From Chloroflexota bacterium (GTDB lineage Bacteria > Chloroflexota > Anaerolineae > JAAYEA01): 64,000 bases of DNA. Of this stretch, positions 9,335 to 20,128 are shown piece after piece (positions within the stretch are counted from its first letter, which is position 1; every line of letters starts with the position of its first letter). The position numbers were made by a program, and so were the translations under genes. Location of the stretch: positions 1-64,000 of the forward strand of contig JAIOAV010000004.1 of assembly GCA_019873665.1 (NCBI GenBank), given 5' to 3'. The notes under the pieces are model-generated. The model was not told the origin of the DNA and did no database searches. It saw only the letters and a list, made by a program, of their open reading frames with translations.

Positions 9335-10396
9335 ATGCTCTACAAAGAGGATTGGGAGATGGCACAAAAGCGCCTCATGGCGTGGTGGGAGCGCGAGATC
9401 ATAGATCGTGTCGTGATCCAGGTAACGGCGCCGCGATCAGGTGAACGCACAGTGCCCCCACCAACGAGTCTGGAGCAGCAGTGGTTGGATATCGAATACC
9501 GCCTCGACGCGGCAGAAGACCGTATGCGCCACACCTATTACGGCGGCGAGGCGTTCCCTGCCTTCTGGCCAAACCTGGGGCCCGACATCTTTGTGGCATA
9601 TCTCGGCGCAGAACTGATCTTTGGCGAGCATACCAGTTGGTCAGTGCCACTCCTGAAGGACTGGTCGCAACTCGACCAAGTGCGTTTCGACAAAAGCAAC
9701 CGCTGGTGGCAGCTTAGAGAGCAGATGCTAGAGGCGGGTGGGCAGCGCTTTCAGGAGAAAGCCGTCCTGGGCATCACTGATCTGCATGGTGGGGGCGACG
9801 CGGTGGCCGCCCTGCGCGACCCGCAGGTTTATGCTGTTGACCTGATCGAGCACCCGGACAAGGTCAAGGAGGCAACCGCGCTTGTCGAGCGCGCATGGTT
9901 CGAGATATTCGAGGCAGAGCGGGAGGTGGTCGCCAAATATTCAGAGGGCATGACCACATGGATGAATCTCTGGCATCCCGGCAACTGGTATCCGGTGAGC
10001 TGCGACTTTATCTGCATGATCTCCCCCGCGCTATTCCGCGAATTCATCTTGCCGGAACTGCTGGCAGAGATCAATTATCTTGACCGCAGTATCTTTCATC
10101 TCGACGGCCCCAAAGCGGCTGCGATCCACCTGGACGCACTCCTCGCCATCGAAAAGCTGGATGCGATCCAGTGGGTGCCGGGAGCCAATTCAGGGCCAAT
10201 AGCCCAATGGTTCCCCATGCTAAAGCGCATCCAGGCGGCGGGCAAGGGGCTATTGCTGCATATCGAGGCATGGGAGTTGGACGAGGTAATGACGACGCTC
10301 TCGCCGCGTGGGCTGTGCATCTCCACATCCGCCCCTTCCATCGCCGAGGCGGACGCGCTCATCGCAAAGGCCGCCAAGTTGACGCGAGCGCGATAA
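9335..10396 (+). CDS. Uroporphyrinogen-decarboxylase-fold (URO-D-like) protein
   Basis: MLYKEDWEMAQKRLMAWWEREIIDR; ISPALFREFILPELLAEINYLDRSIFHLDGPKA; GLLLHIEAWELDEVM; GGAGGAAAG RBS. Confidence 0.7.
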   Translation: MLYKEDWEMAQKRLMAWWEREIIDRVVIQVTAPRSGERTVPPPTSLEQQWLDIEYRLDAAEDRMRHTYYGGEAFPAFWPNLGPDIFVAYLGAELIFGEHTSWSVPLLKDWSQLDQVRFDKSNRWWQLREQMLEAGGQRFQEKAVLGITDLHGGGDAVAALRDPQVYAVDLIEHPDKVKEATALVERAWFEIFEAEREVVAKYSEGMTTWMNLWHPGNWYPVSCDFICMISPALFREFILPELLAEINYLDRSIFHLDGPKAAAIHLDALLAIEKLDAIQWVPGANSGPIAQWFPMLKRIQAAGKGLLLHIEAWELDEVMTTLSPRGLCISTSAPSIAEADALIAKAAKLTRAR

Positions 10397-10419
10397 GAGC
10401 AGACGCTAGAGGCGATTCC

Positions 10420-12072
10420 CTATGTTGTGACAAGGGCGATCACCATAGGCCGGCGTCCGGTCTCTTGCAAGAGAAAGCTTTCCAGGCCGCGCTGCACGCG
10501 TTCGCTGATCGAGCGGTCGGTAAGAGGCCCCGCTTGCGCGACGCGCATCGCTTCGGCGCGCATGCGCTGCAGAAGGTCCTCCGCCTCACGCAGATAGACA
10601 AAGCCGCGTGAGACGATCTGCACTCCCCCAACCGCCTGCCCGCCGGGCAACAGGCTGACAACGGCGACCACAAATCCATCGCGCGAGAGGATCTCACGAT
10701 CCCGCAGCACCGCCGGCCCCACATCGCCCACTCCCGCGCCATCCACAAAGACCTCTGCCTGACTGATAGGCTCTCCCTTTTCCGCGGTTTCCTCCCCCAG
10801 CTCCAGCACATCGCCGTTTTGCATAATCAAGATCCGCTCCGGCGGGATGCCCATCTGGCGCGCGAGACGCGCGTGCTGGTACTGGTGGCGAGGCTCGCCA
10901 TGGATCGGCATGAAATAACGCGGACGCAGCAGCCGGATCAACAGCTTTTGATCTTCCTGGCTGCCATGGCCCGACACATGCACCTGCGCCATCTCGCCAT
11001 AGATCACGTTCGCGCCGCGCTGGATCAACTGATTGATGATCCGATTGACCATCTCCTCGTTGCCGGGAATCGTCTGCGCCGAGACGATGATGGTATCGTC
11101 AGGGCGAATCTCGATCTGCCGGTTTGTGCCCGCAGCCATGCGCGCCAGCGCCGCGCGAGGCTCCCCTTGGCTGCCCGTGGCAACGATGGTAACACGCGAA
11201 GGGGGAAGGCTATTGGCCTTGCGAATGTCCACCAACGTGTCGGGCGGAATGCGCAGATAGCCCATCTCCTGTGCCATCGCTACGTTATCCGCCATACTGC
11301 GCCCTTCCACCGCCACCTTACGATTGTGTCGCGCCGACACGTCAATCACCTGTTGCACGCGCGAGAGCAGAGACGCAAAGGTGGCGACGATGACGCGTCC
11401 CGGCGCCTCGGCGAAAATCCGTTCAAAGGTATCCTCCACAACCCGCTCCGGCGGCGTAAAGCCGGGTCGTTCCGCGCCGGTGGAGTCGGCCATGAGGAGC
11501 GAGACCCCCTCGCCACCCAACTGCGCCAGCCCCGCCAGGTCCAGTTGCGAGTCCAGGCCAGCGCCAAGATCCAACTTGAAATCTCCCGAGTGCACCACGT
11601 TGCCCACCGGCGTACGGATCGCCAGCCCGATCCCGTCCGGAATCGAATGGTTCACGCTGAAGAAGCTGAGATCGAACGGCCCGAGACGTAGTCGCTCGCC
11701 CGCTTGAATCGTCTGCAGGTTCGCGCGATTCCTGATCCCGGCGCGATCCACCTTCACCTCCACGAGCCCGCGCGTCAGGCGCGTGCAATAGATCGTCAGC
11801 GAGGTCTCTCGCAGGAGATAGGGGAGCGCACCGGTGTGATCCTCATGGCCGTGCGTCAGGATAACGCCACGGACCTGCTCAAACTTGTCGCGGAGATAGC
11901 CAAAGTCGGGGATTACGAGGTCAATGCCCCACATGTCGTTTTCGGGAAACATGGACCCGCAATCAACGATGAGGATATTGCGGCCATACTCGAACAACGT
12001 CATATTCTTGCCGATCTCCCCCATGCCACCCAGGGGAATAATGCGCAGTCTGTTGGCCATGGAAGAGGCCAT
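10420..12072 (-). CDS. rnj: Ribonuclease J
   Basis: LRIIPLGGMGEIGKNMTLFEYG; LTHGHEDHTGALPYLL metallo-beta-lactamase motif; RRPMVIALVTT C-terminus. Start at 12072 or 12060. Confidence 0.93.
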   Translation of the reverse strand: MASSMANRLRIIPLGGMGEIGKNMTLFEYGRNILIVDCGSMFPENDMWGIDLVIPDFGYLRDKFEQVRGVILTHGHEDHTGALPYLLRETSLTIYCTRLTRGLVEVKVDRAGIRNRANLQTIQAGERLRLGPFDLSFFSVNHSIPDGIGLAIRTPVGNVVHSGDFKLDLGAGLDSQLDLAGLAQLGGEGVSLLMADSTGAERPGFTPPERVVEDTFERIFAEAPGRVIVATFASLLSRVQQVIDVSARHNRKVAVEGRSMADNVAMAQEMGYLRIPPDTLVDIRKANSLPPSRVTIVATGSQGEPRAALARMAAGTNRQIEIRPDDTIIVSAQTIPGNEEMVNRIINQLIQRGANVIYGEMAQVHVSGHGSQEDQKLLIRLLRPRYFMPIHGEPRHQYQHARLARQMGIPPERILIMQNGDVLELGEETAEKGEPISQAEVFVDGAGVGDVGPAVLRDREILSRDGFVVAVVSLLPGGQAVGGVQIVSRGFVYLREAEDLLQRMRAEAMRVAQAGPLTDRSISERVQRGLESFLLQETGRRPMVIALVTT

Positions 12073-12185
12073 CCTTCTCCATTCGTGTCGTGTCGCCGGC
12101 GTCAGCGTCAAGGCTCATCTCGCCGCCAGCCGCAGCCAGAACGCTACATTAGACGATCCGCCTGATGCTCTCGATCAGTAATCAT

Positions 12186-12214
12186 ATACTAGCACGAAAA
12201 GCGGGGGCGGCCAA
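12186..12214 (-). promoter_or_regulatory. Putative sigma70-type promoter for RNase J
   Basis: Minus strand TTGGCC-17 nt-TAGTAT. Confidence 0.4.
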
Positions 12215-12248
12215 ATCCTGTCTGGGCGAGCCGAGCCGCAACAGCGGG

Positions 12249-12276
12249 TTGACGTCTATATGCTGCTGTGTATAAT
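12249..12276 (+). promoter_or_regulatory. Putative sigma70-type promoter for pfkA
   Basis: TTGACG-16 nt-TATAAT. Confidence 0.5.
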
Positions 12277-12357
12277 CGCGGCAAGAATCTGCAACCGATA
12301 TCCGCGACATCCCATGGTGCGAGGATGCCGCGGCCATGCGTATGGTGGGAAAGCGAT

Positions 12358-13329
12358 ATGAAGAGAGTGGCAGTCCTGACGAGCGGGGGAGATGCCCCTG
12401 GGATGAATGCGGCCATCCGGGCAGCAGTCCGCCTGGGTCTCGCCCAGGGATGGGAGATGTACGGCGTGCGTCGCGGATACGCCGGCCTGATCGCCGGCGA
12501 TTTCGCGCCGATGTTAGCGCGAGATGTCAGCGGCATCTTACAGCTAGGTGGCACGGTGTTGGGCAGCGCCCGCTGTCCCGAATTCGAGACGGAAGAAGGC
12601 CGCTGGCGCGCATTGCGCGAGCTCCGCCAGCACAGCATCGAAGCGCTGATCGTCATCGGCGGCAATGGCTCACAGGCGGGAGCGTATGACCTATACAAGA
12701 TGGATTACCCGGTGGTGGGCGTGGCCTCGACCATTGACAATGATCTTGCGGGCAGCGACATCAGCATCGGCGTGATGACGGCGCTGGATATCGCCCTGGA
12801 GGCAATTGACCGGCTGAAGACAACAGCGGCGGCACACCAGCGAGCATTCTTGCTCGAGGTGATGGGACGCAAGTGTGGCTATCTTGCGCTGATGGCGGGG
12901 ATCGCCGGTGGGGCAGAAGCGGTGGTGATCCCAGAGCGGGATGTAGCGCCAGAAAAGATTGCCGAAGAGATCCGCCAGGCGTACTTGCGCGGCAAATCGC
13001 ATGCCTTGGTCGTGGTGGCCGAGGGCGCCAGGTACAATGCCGAGATGATGGCCCAGCACTTTGCGGAGAATCGGGCGCGACTCGGCTTTGATTTGCGCGT
13101 AACCAGGCTGGGCCATGTGCAACGGGGTGGCGCGCCGGGCGCGTTCGATCGCCTGTTGGCCACTGATCTCGCGAACGGGGCGGTGGAAGCGTTGGCACGG
13201 GGTGAATTCGGTTGCCTGTCCGGCTTGGTGGGCGGACGCGTCGTTACGACTCCCTACAAGGATGTCATCGGCGTCGTCAAGCCGCTTCCCGCGCACTTCC
13301 TGGAGATGGAGCCGCTCCTCGCGCGTTAG
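12358..13329 (+). CDS. pfkA: 6-phosphofructokinase
   Basis: VAVLTSGGDAPGMNAAIRA; IGGNGSQAGAYDL; STIDNDLAGSDISIG; EVMGRKCGYLAL; LGHVQRGGAPGAFDR. Confidence 0.92.
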   Translation: MKRVAVLTSGGDAPGMNAAIRAAVRLGLAQGWEMYGVRRGYAGLIAGDFAPMLARDVSGILQLGGTVLGSARCPEFETEEGRWRALRELRQHSIEALIVIGGNGSQAGAYDLYKMDYPVVGVASTIDNDLAGSDISIGVMTALDIALEAIDRLKTTAAAHQRAFLLEVMGRKCGYLALMAGIAGGAEAVVIPERDVAPEKIAEEIRQAYLRGKSHALVVVAEGARYNAEMMAQHFAENRARLGFDLRVTRLGHVQRGGAPGAFDRLLATDLANGAVEALARGEFGCLSGLVGGRVVTTPYKDVIGVVKPLPAHFLEMEPLLAR

Positions 13330-13375
13330 AGCGGCCTACCCCTGCCGCAGCCAGAGCCAGGCCCAGGGGCTTCCC

Positions 13376-14269
13376 CTATCTGCGCTCACTCTCTCGAGGG
13401 TGCAGCAGACCCGCGCCGCTGACGAGATCGAGCATCTCCATCGTGATGGCGTGTTGCCGCGCCGCATGATAGCTCAGCGTCAGCTCCTCGATCAGGCGCT
13501 GGCTGTTACTGCTCGCTCCGTCCAGCATCTGAAAGCGCGCCGATTGCTCACTCGCTGCCGACTCGATAACACAACGGTAAAGCTCCACGATAGACCACTG
13601 CTCCAACACGCGGCGATAAAGGATCAGCGGATCGGTGTCGATCAGCGGCGGAGGCCACGAGGTCGTCTCCTCTGGCGGCACCTCCAGCCGGGCGGGAAAG
13701 AGCTGCGCCATCTGCGGACGCAACGCAGCGCGGACCTGATACGGCGTATAGACCACATAGACTGTGTCGTAGCGACCCGCACGATACGCCGCTGATAGCT
13801 GCCGCTGTACGTGTTGTACAAATGCCAGAGAGGGCACCGAGGTCACCGGCAAGCTCTCCGACCAGAGGGGCGCGACGCCTCGCCGCTCAAAATGGATGGT
13901 GGCGCGCGCGCCGAGCGTCATCAGCTCAACAGCGCGGCCAAGGTCCCGCTGCTGCGCCAGATACCGCTCCGCCGCTTCCAGAACCGTGCTGTTAAAAGCG
14001 CCACACAGGCCACGCTCCGAGGCAATCACCAGCATCCCCACGCGCCGCGCTTGCTCCACAGTTTCGGCCGGCTGCAACTCCTCTTGCGGCAGATGCTCCA
14101 GCAGGGCACGAAAGACGCTGCTCAACTCTTCCGCAAAAAGCCGTACAGCAGATAGGCGCGTCCGCGCCGCGTGCCAGCTCCCGGCAGAGATCGTGCGGAG
14201 CGCCGTCAGGATCGGCTCTACGCTCCTGATGTTATCGAGTCTCTCTTTAATGCGCTCCAGATCTTCCAT
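13376..14269 (-). CDS. atpG: N-type ATPase gamma subunit
   Basis: MEDLERIKERLDNIRSVEPILTALRTISAGSW...VIASERGLCGAFNSTVLEAAERYL; last gene of the atp operon. Confidence 0.88.
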   Translation of the reverse strand: MEDLERIKERLDNIRSVEPILTALRTISAGSWHAARTRLSAVRLFAEELSSVFRALLEHLPQEELQPAETVEQARRVGMLVIASERGLCGAFNSTVLEAAERYLAQQRDLGRAVELMTLGARATIHFERRGVAPLWSESLPVTSVPSLAFVQHVQRQLSAAYRAGRYDTVYVVYTPYQVRAALRPQMAQLFPARLEVPPEETTSWPPPLIDTDPLILYRRVLEQWSIVELYRCVIESAASEQSARFQMLDGASSNSQRLIEELTLSYHAARQHAITMEMLDLVSGAGLLHPRESERR

Positions 14270-15960
14270 GTGCCTTCCTGGAAAGTGGAAAGGAACTCCT
14301 CGATCGTCTGGTGCAACTGGCCAGCGAACTCGGCATCCAGCTCGTCCTCTTCCGTCAGGCGGCGGATGAGGTATGGATGCTGTCGGCTCGTGTAGCTCCA
14401 TAAGGCCGCCTCAAATGGCAAGACGCGGCTGAGCGGGAGTTCGTCAAGGTAGCCCTGCGATGCAGCATACAAGCCCAGAAGCTGCCGTGGCAGGGGGAGC
14501 GGCGCGTAGCGCGGTTGTTTCAGGATCTCTTGCAGACGCTCGCCACGCACGATCTGGCGGCGAGTCGCCTCGTCCACCTCGGTGCCAAAGCGGGCAAAAC
14601 GCGCCACTTCGCCGTATTGCGAGATCTCCAAACGGAGATTGGACGATATGCGTCGCATCAGCCGGCTTTGCGCTGCGCCGCCCACGCGAGACACAGACAG
14701 GCCGACATCAACGGCGGGACGGATCCCCTGGTTGAACAGGGATGGAGAGAGGAAGATCTGCCCGTCAGTGATCGAGATCAGGTTCGTGGGGATGTAGGCG
14801 GAGATATTGCCACGTCGCGTTTCCACAATCGGTAGCGCCGTCAACGACCCGCCCCCCAATGTGTCCTTCATCCTGGCGGCGCGCTCCAGCAGGCGGGCAT
14901 GAAGGTAAAAGATGTCACCTGGGTATGCCTCACGCCCTGGCGGGCGTCGCAGGAGGAGTGCCAGCTCGCGGTAAGCGTCAGCGTGCTTGGAGAGATCGTC
15001 ATAGACGATCAACACATCCTGGCCTGCGTCCATGAAGAACTCGGCGATGGTGCACCCGGCATACGGCGCCAGATACAGGAGTGCAGGTGGATCATCCGGC
15101 GATGCCATGACGACGACCGTGTAGCCCATCGCGCCATGCTCTTGCAGCGCCTCAATCGCCTGGAGCGCGGACGTTTTTTTCTGGCCGATGCTCACATAGA
15201 CACAGATCACTTCCTTGTCGCGCTGGTTGATGATCGTATCAAGGGCAATAGTGGTTTTGCCAGTCTGGCGATCGCCGATGATTAGTTCTCTTTGCCCGCG
15301 GCCGATTGGAACGAGAGCATCAATCGCCTTGATGCCGGTCAGCAACGGTGTGTCGATAGGCTGTCTCTCGATGACGCCCGGCGCCGGGCGCTCGATAAAG
15401 CGTGTCTCATCGGCAAAGATGCGACCCTTGTGGTCCAGCGGGCGGCCCAGTGGATCAACCACGCGGCCGAGGAGCGCCTCCCCCACCGGCACCTCCAGCC
15501 GTTCTCTGGCCTCTGTTACCATGTCGCCACCCTGTATGCCCTCATCCGATCCGAGCAGGATACAGTCAATGGTAGTGCCATTGAGGTTAAGTATCATCCC
15601 CAACGTGCCGGTCGGGAAATGAACGAGGCTGTCGGACTTGGCTCGCGGCAGACCCGACAGGGTCGCAACGCCATTGCCCACCTTGAGAACGGTGCCGATG
15701 TCCATCACTTCGGTGTGATGGCGGTATCCGGTTACCTCCTTCTCCACATTAGAGAGAATCTCTTTTACATCAAAGACGATCGGCCCCTGACTCAAAAACG
15801 CTTGAGGTATCCGCTGTGCGGCAGCACGTGATGGCGCCGGCGGCCGCGATGTTATCTGCTGCGCAGCCGGGATCTTTTCCTCCCCTCTCGTCTCTGCGTG
15901 CAGCCGCGCCGTTTCCTCGCGAATCCGCTTCAGGAGCGCATCAAGGTCGAATTCTCTCAT
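14218..15960 (-). CDS. atpA: N-type ATPase alpha subunit
   Basis: Walker A GDRQTGKTTIALDTI; VYVSIGQKKTSALQAIEAL; ISITDGQIFLSPSLFNQGIRPAVDVGLSVSRVGG. Confidence 0.95.
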   Translation of the reverse strand: MREFDLDALLKRIREETARLHAETRGEEKIPAAQQITSRPPAPSRAAAQRIPQAFLSQGPIVFDVKEILSNVEKEVTGYRHHTEVMDIGTVLKVGNGVATLSGLPRAKSDSLVHFPTGTLGMILNLNGTTIDCILLGSDEGIQGGDMVTEARERLEVPVGEALLGRVVDPLGRPLDHKGRIFADETRFIERPAPGVIERQPIDTPLLTGIKAIDALVPIGRGQRELIIGDRQTGKTTIALDTIINQRDKEVICVYVSIGQKKTSALQAIEALQEHGAMGYTVVVMASPDDPPALLYLAPYAGCTIAEFFMDAGQDVLIVYDDLSKHADAYRELALLLRRPPGREAYPGDIFYLHARLLERAARMKDTLGGGSLTALPIVETRRGNISAYIPTNLISITDGQIFLSPSLFNQGIRPAVDVGLSVSRVGGAAQSRLMRRISSNLRLEISQYGEVARFARFGTEVDEATRRQIVRGERLQEILKQPRYAPLPLPRQLLGLYAASQGYLDELPLSRVLPFEAALWSYTSRQHPYLIRRLTEEDELDAEFAGQLHQTIEEFLSTFQEGTWKIWSALKRDSITSGA

Positions 15961-16733
15961 TCAGGCATTCCCATACGCTGTCGTAGCTCTCGACCGATCT
16001 CGTTGCGGATCAGGTCCAGTTGCTTGCGGAGGCTGTTGTCAACGATCCGATCACCCAGGCGCACACGCAGCCCAGCGATCAGCGCGGGGTTCACCTGCAT
16101 CTCCACCTCTATGTGCCGATCTGCCAGGGACGACAAGGTGTCGCGGATGACCTTCATCTGGCCCTCGGTCAACGGCACCGGGCTGTACACAAAGACCGTC
16201 GGGTCGCGCTCAGCCAAAGCGCGGCGGTACTCGTTGACCTCTTCTGGTGGACGCTGCCAGATATACGCAGCAAAGCTGTTGACCAGATCATCGTGCGTCT
16301 GGCGCGTCGTCACAGAACGCAACACGCCACTGGCGAGGTCAATGATCGTGTCCAGTGTCTTCTCATAGTTTTCTTGCAGCGCCTCAAAGCGCTCCTGCTC
16401 GGCTTCCTGTTTGGCTTTGGCTATCAATGCTTCCGCTTTTTCTTGGGCGCTATGCAGGATGGCCTCCGTCTGCTTGCGCGCCTCTTCCTCCGCCTGTTTC
16501 ATCAGGGCTTCAGCTTCGCGCTCTACCTCCTCTAGACGACGCTCGATCTGCCGCTGCAAGGCATAGCTCTCTGCCTCGCGCTTGGCCGCATTGTCCAGCA
16601 TTCCTTCCACTTCCGCGGCGCGTTCCGCGATCCTGGCCTGCAGCGGCTTGTAGAGAAACCGCGACATCAGATAGACAAGCGCCAAAAAGTTGATGATCTG
16701 GAGGAGGATGGTGACTCCCACTATCTCTAGCAT
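15957..16733 (-). CDS. atpF: N-type ATPase b subunit with delta-like C-terminal domain (258 aa)
   Basis: N-terminal TM LQIINFLALVYLMSRFLYKPL; coiled coil; C-terminal VNPALIAGLRVRLGDRIVDNSLRKQLDLI resembles the delta/OSCP C-terminus. Confidence 0.85.
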   Translation of the reverse strand: MLEIVGVTILLQIINFLALVYLMSRFLYKPLQARIAERAAEVEGMLDNAAKREAESYALQRQIERRLEEVEREAEALMKQAEEEARKQTEAILHSAQEKAEALIAKAKQEAEQERFEALQENYEKTLDTIIDLASGVLRSVTTRQTHDDLVNSFAAYIWQRPPEEVNEYRRALAERDPTVFVYSPVPLTEGQMKVIRDTLSSLADRHIEVEMQVNPALIAGLRVRLGDRIVDNSLRKQLDLIRNEIGRELRQRMGMPE

Positions 16734-16757
16734 GTGGCGTCTCCTTTCCTCTCTGCG

Positions 16758-17021
16758 CTAGCCAAAGAGCGCCGCGAAAGGGTTGGCAAAGAGCAGAATG
16801 AGGCAGATCAGCAACACATAGATAGCGCCCGACTCGATGATGGCGAGCAGAACAAAGAGCAGGCCAGAGATGCGATCGGCGACGCTTGGCTGTCGCGCCA
16901 TGTTCTCAAAGGCCGCAATGACGGCACGGCCTTCCATATATGTTGCTGTGATGGTGCCAGCCACGATAGCGACTCCGGTAATCACCGTCGTTACAAGCAT
17001 GTAGATAGTGTTTGGCTCCAT
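16758..17021 (-). CDS. atpE: N-type ATPase c subunit
   Basis: Two-helix hairpin with TYMEGRAVIAAFENMARQP loop and LAIIESGAIYVLLICLILLFANPF. Confidence 0.92.
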   Translation of the reverse strand: MEPNTIYMLVTTVITGVAIVAGTITATYMEGRAVIAAFENMARQPSVADRISGLLFVLLAIIESGAIYVLLICLILLFANPFAALFG

Positions 17022-17086
17022 GTGTGTTATATGACTCCTTTCTCAACCGGTATGTATGCTGCCAAATGCTGCTCCGCCATCGCGTG

Positions 17087-17800
17087 CTAGCGCATCGGTT
17101 CCTCTTCCGATTCCAGAGTGCCTACCTCCTCCTCTTCTTCCTTTCCTACCGCATCTGCAATGAACACCACGGTCAAGAACGTGAAGACGAGCGCCTGCAA
17201 GACGCCGGTGATGCTCCCCAGCAGATTGAAGGGGATCGGCGCCAGCAGTGGTAGGAGCCTGAACATGACCTCACCCACGATCTCGCCTGCGACGACATTG
17301 CCAAAGAGGCGCAGCGCCATCGCCACAGTGCGACTGACTTGTCCCAGGATATTCAGTGGCAACATGCAGCCAAGCGGCTCGATAAAACTGCGCGCATAGC
17401 GCACCGCGCCGCGCTCTTGAACGCCAAAGTACTGGGCCGCCAGGAATGATACGATGGACAGCGCTGCCGTGGTGTTCAGGCTCCGCGTCGGGGCCCGCAG
17501 CACGGGGATCAGGCCCAGCAGGTTGGCCACCAGCACAAAAAGCATCAACGTGGTCAGCAACTCAAACAGCCCATCTATATGCCGCCCCACGCGCTGGTTG
17601 ATCAGGTTGACGATGTACTCGTATCCCATCTCCAGCGCCGCTTGCCAGCGTGTCGGCCTTTTGCGCAGATTGCGCCCTGCAACAAAGGCAAGCGACACCA
17701 GCACTGCCATGATGATCCATGTATGGACCACCACATCCTGGATCGGGATGCCAAAGACGGTGAATACAGTGTATGGAAAGACATCTTGGATGCCGTCCAT
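17087..17800 (-). CDS. atpB: N-type ATPase a subunit
   Basis: ANLLGLIP; MALRLFGNVVAGEIVGEVM with conserved Arg; ITGVLQALVFTFLTVVFIADAV. Confidence 0.93.
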   Translation of the reverse strand: MDGIQDVFPYTVFTVFGIPIQDVVVHTWIIMAVLVSLAFVAGRNLRKRPTRWQAALEMGYEYIVNLINQRVGRHIDGLFELLTTLMLFVLVANLLGLIPVLRAPTRSLNTTAALSIVSFLAAQYFGVQERGAVRYARSFIEPLGCMLPLNILGQVSRTVAMALRLFGNVVAGEIVGEVMFRLLPLLAPIPFNLLGSITGVLQALVFTFLTVVFIADAVGKEEEEEVGTLESEEEPMR

Positions 17801-17801
17801 G

Positions 17802-18085
17802 CTATCTGCCCCAGTCCTGTGTGCGGCGATAGATGACAACGCGCCCCACCACCAGCGCGACCACTACGACCGCGACGGCGATCAACCCGTGCGCGCGCAC
17901 AATCCAAGCGAGCGTTACGCCCAGCACAAGGAAACGCAACGGGAATGAGAGTGCCAGCAGAAGCGCTGCATGCGTGGGTTGCAGGACACGTGTCCTCTGC
18001 ACCAATACCGCCAGAAACACAAGATACCCCCAGATCACCGCCAAACCGAGGCCAAGATGCCATAGCGAGGCCCATGTCAGCGCCT

Positions 18086-18089
<4 letters not shown>
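17802..18089 (-). CDS. atpR: N-ATPase AtpR-like small membrane subunit
   Basis: 95 aa, three TM segments, LSFPLRFLVLGVTLAWIV and GRVVIYRR; lies between epsilon and a subunits. Confidence 0.7.
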
Positions 18090-19902
<1,813 letters not shown>

Positions 19903-19970
19903 CTATCTCACTGGGATAGCCTGAACAGCGGTCTCGGGACAGATCACGCGACCAAACGGGCATTGGGCCT

Positions 19971-19999
19971 ATCATACGAGCATTCGGTTGAGGTGTCAA
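19971..19999 (-). promoter_or_regulatory. Putative sigma70-type promoter for the atp operon
   Basis: Minus strand TTGACA-17 nt-TATGAT, near consensus. Confidence 0.6.
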
Positions 20000-20013
20000 A
20001 TGCGCCCGCCGAT

Positions 20014-20042
20014 TTGACCTGCTCTCTGCACTTGAGTATACT
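20014..20042 (+). promoter_or_regulatory. Putative sigma70-type promoter for the lar island
   Basis: TTGACC-17 nt-TATACT, near consensus. Confidence 0.6.
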
Positions 20043-20128
20043 CCATGAAGGGTCAAAATGGTCGCCAGACGAGCCCGTGCCCCGCTCTGGCGCTTTTTGT
20101 TGCAGAGATCAAAGCGAGGACAAGAGAC

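Noticed and set aside
10819-11691. 290-aa plus-strand ORF antisense to RNase J
   Set aside because: Fully inside a strongly conserved gene on the other strand; His/Arg/Leu-biased shadow composition.
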